The notes beneath the pieces were generated by a model. That model did not search any database, had not been told where the DNA came from, and saw nothing but the letters and a program-made list of their open reading frames with translations. 47,563 nt of DNA. Source: Phycisphaerales bacterium (lineage in GTDB: Bacteria > Planctomycetota > Phycisphaerae > Phycisphaerales > SM1A02). The stretch is taken from positions 1 through 47,563 of the forward strand of contig SIAD01000015.1 in assembly GCA_009691915.1 (NCBI GenBank). Direction: 5' to 3'. Below are positions 47,424-47,563 of the stretch, piece by piece. Position numbers and translations under genes: made by a program. Position 1 is the stretch's first letter. Every line of letters begins with the position of its first letter.

Positions 47424-47563
47424 CTACTGGGACGATGTCGACACAACAGGTTGCGCGCCTCTTTCGCTGCACAGCACGACGAGAAGATTGGCGATCAACG
47501 ATGCTTTTTGCGCGCTGGTCATTTCGACTGTCTTTTTTTCTTCCAATCTTGCAAGCGCCAACT
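47424..47563 (-). CDS. possible C-terminal end of a gene cut by the window edge
   Basis: Minus-strand frame with no stop until TAG at 47426-47424. It ends ...LARLEEKKTVEMTSAQKASLIANLLVVLCSERGAQPVVSTSSQ. The composition (Lys/Glu helix, then a hydrophobic helix) is coding-like, but only 45 codons are visible. No family can be assigned. Confidence 0.3.
   Translation of the reverse strand, partial: LALARLEEKKTVEMTSAQKASLIANLLVVLCSERGAQPVVSTSSQ

Overview
The window is a chromosomal segment of a GC-rich bacterium, most likely a planctomycete of the Phycisphaerae type. This placement is inferred from gene content, not from a database match. The clues are a multihaem protein ending in a dockerin-like DLNADGQVNG / DIDGSGLVDA pair, a small secreted protein ending in an IPAPGA...RRR sorting tail, FG-GAP propeller proteins, a tricorn protease, tandem porins for an outer membrane, and several clpP genes in a row. 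Nothing looks like a plasmid, phage or IS element. No tRNA, CRISPR array or transposase was seen.

Layout. (1) 1-1000: the 5' part of a 16S rRNA gene on the minus strand, with its leader, a boxA-like site and a strong sigma70-type promoter. (2) 1100-7860, minus: ABC-2 permease, a GIDE-LemA fusion, aconitase and a ComF-type phosphoribosyltransferase. (3) 8019-10857, plus: RNase Y, a TM2 protein and RsmA, running tail to tail into (4) purL-purQ and two tandem porins (10832-18062, minus). (5) 18355-21890: holA divergent from three consecutive clpP genes, then a secreted protein with a sorting tail. (6) 22036-26408: a MoxR ATPase, a degenerate HATPase protein and a large FG-GAP protein. (7) 26478-32790: an exopolysaccharide operon of glycan-phosphate transferase, SDR epimerase, multi-SLBB export protein and Wzz-like protein. 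(8) 32740-36503, minus: a decayed pyrE, an LPG-synthase-type membrane protein and a large alpha-helical repeat protein. (9) 36542-43200, plus: a secreted repeat protein, OppA/OppB, a lipoprotein and the multihaem cytochrome. (10) 43225-47387, minus: pyrophosphatase and tricorn protease, with the tail of another frame at the window edge.

Two modes of translation start can be read. Some genes (TM2, HATPase, acnA, the FG-GAP protein, porin 2, the sorting-tail protein) have clear Shine-Dalgarno sequences. Many others have none, but carry a TANNNT hexamer, usually TAGNNT, ending 6 or 7 bases before the start codon. That is the expected geometry of a -10 box driving leaderless mRNA. In several cases the TAG of this hexamer is also the stop codon of the gene upstream. 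This recurring pattern is the most interesting signal in the window.

Other points of note: ClpP3 has Asn at the catalytic Asp position; PurL carries two PurS-like units at its N-terminus but keeps PurQ separate; the membrane half of a CapD-type enzyme is fused to a GT4 transferase with an SDR encoded immediately downstream; and OppA/OppB are not accompanied by OppC/D/F.
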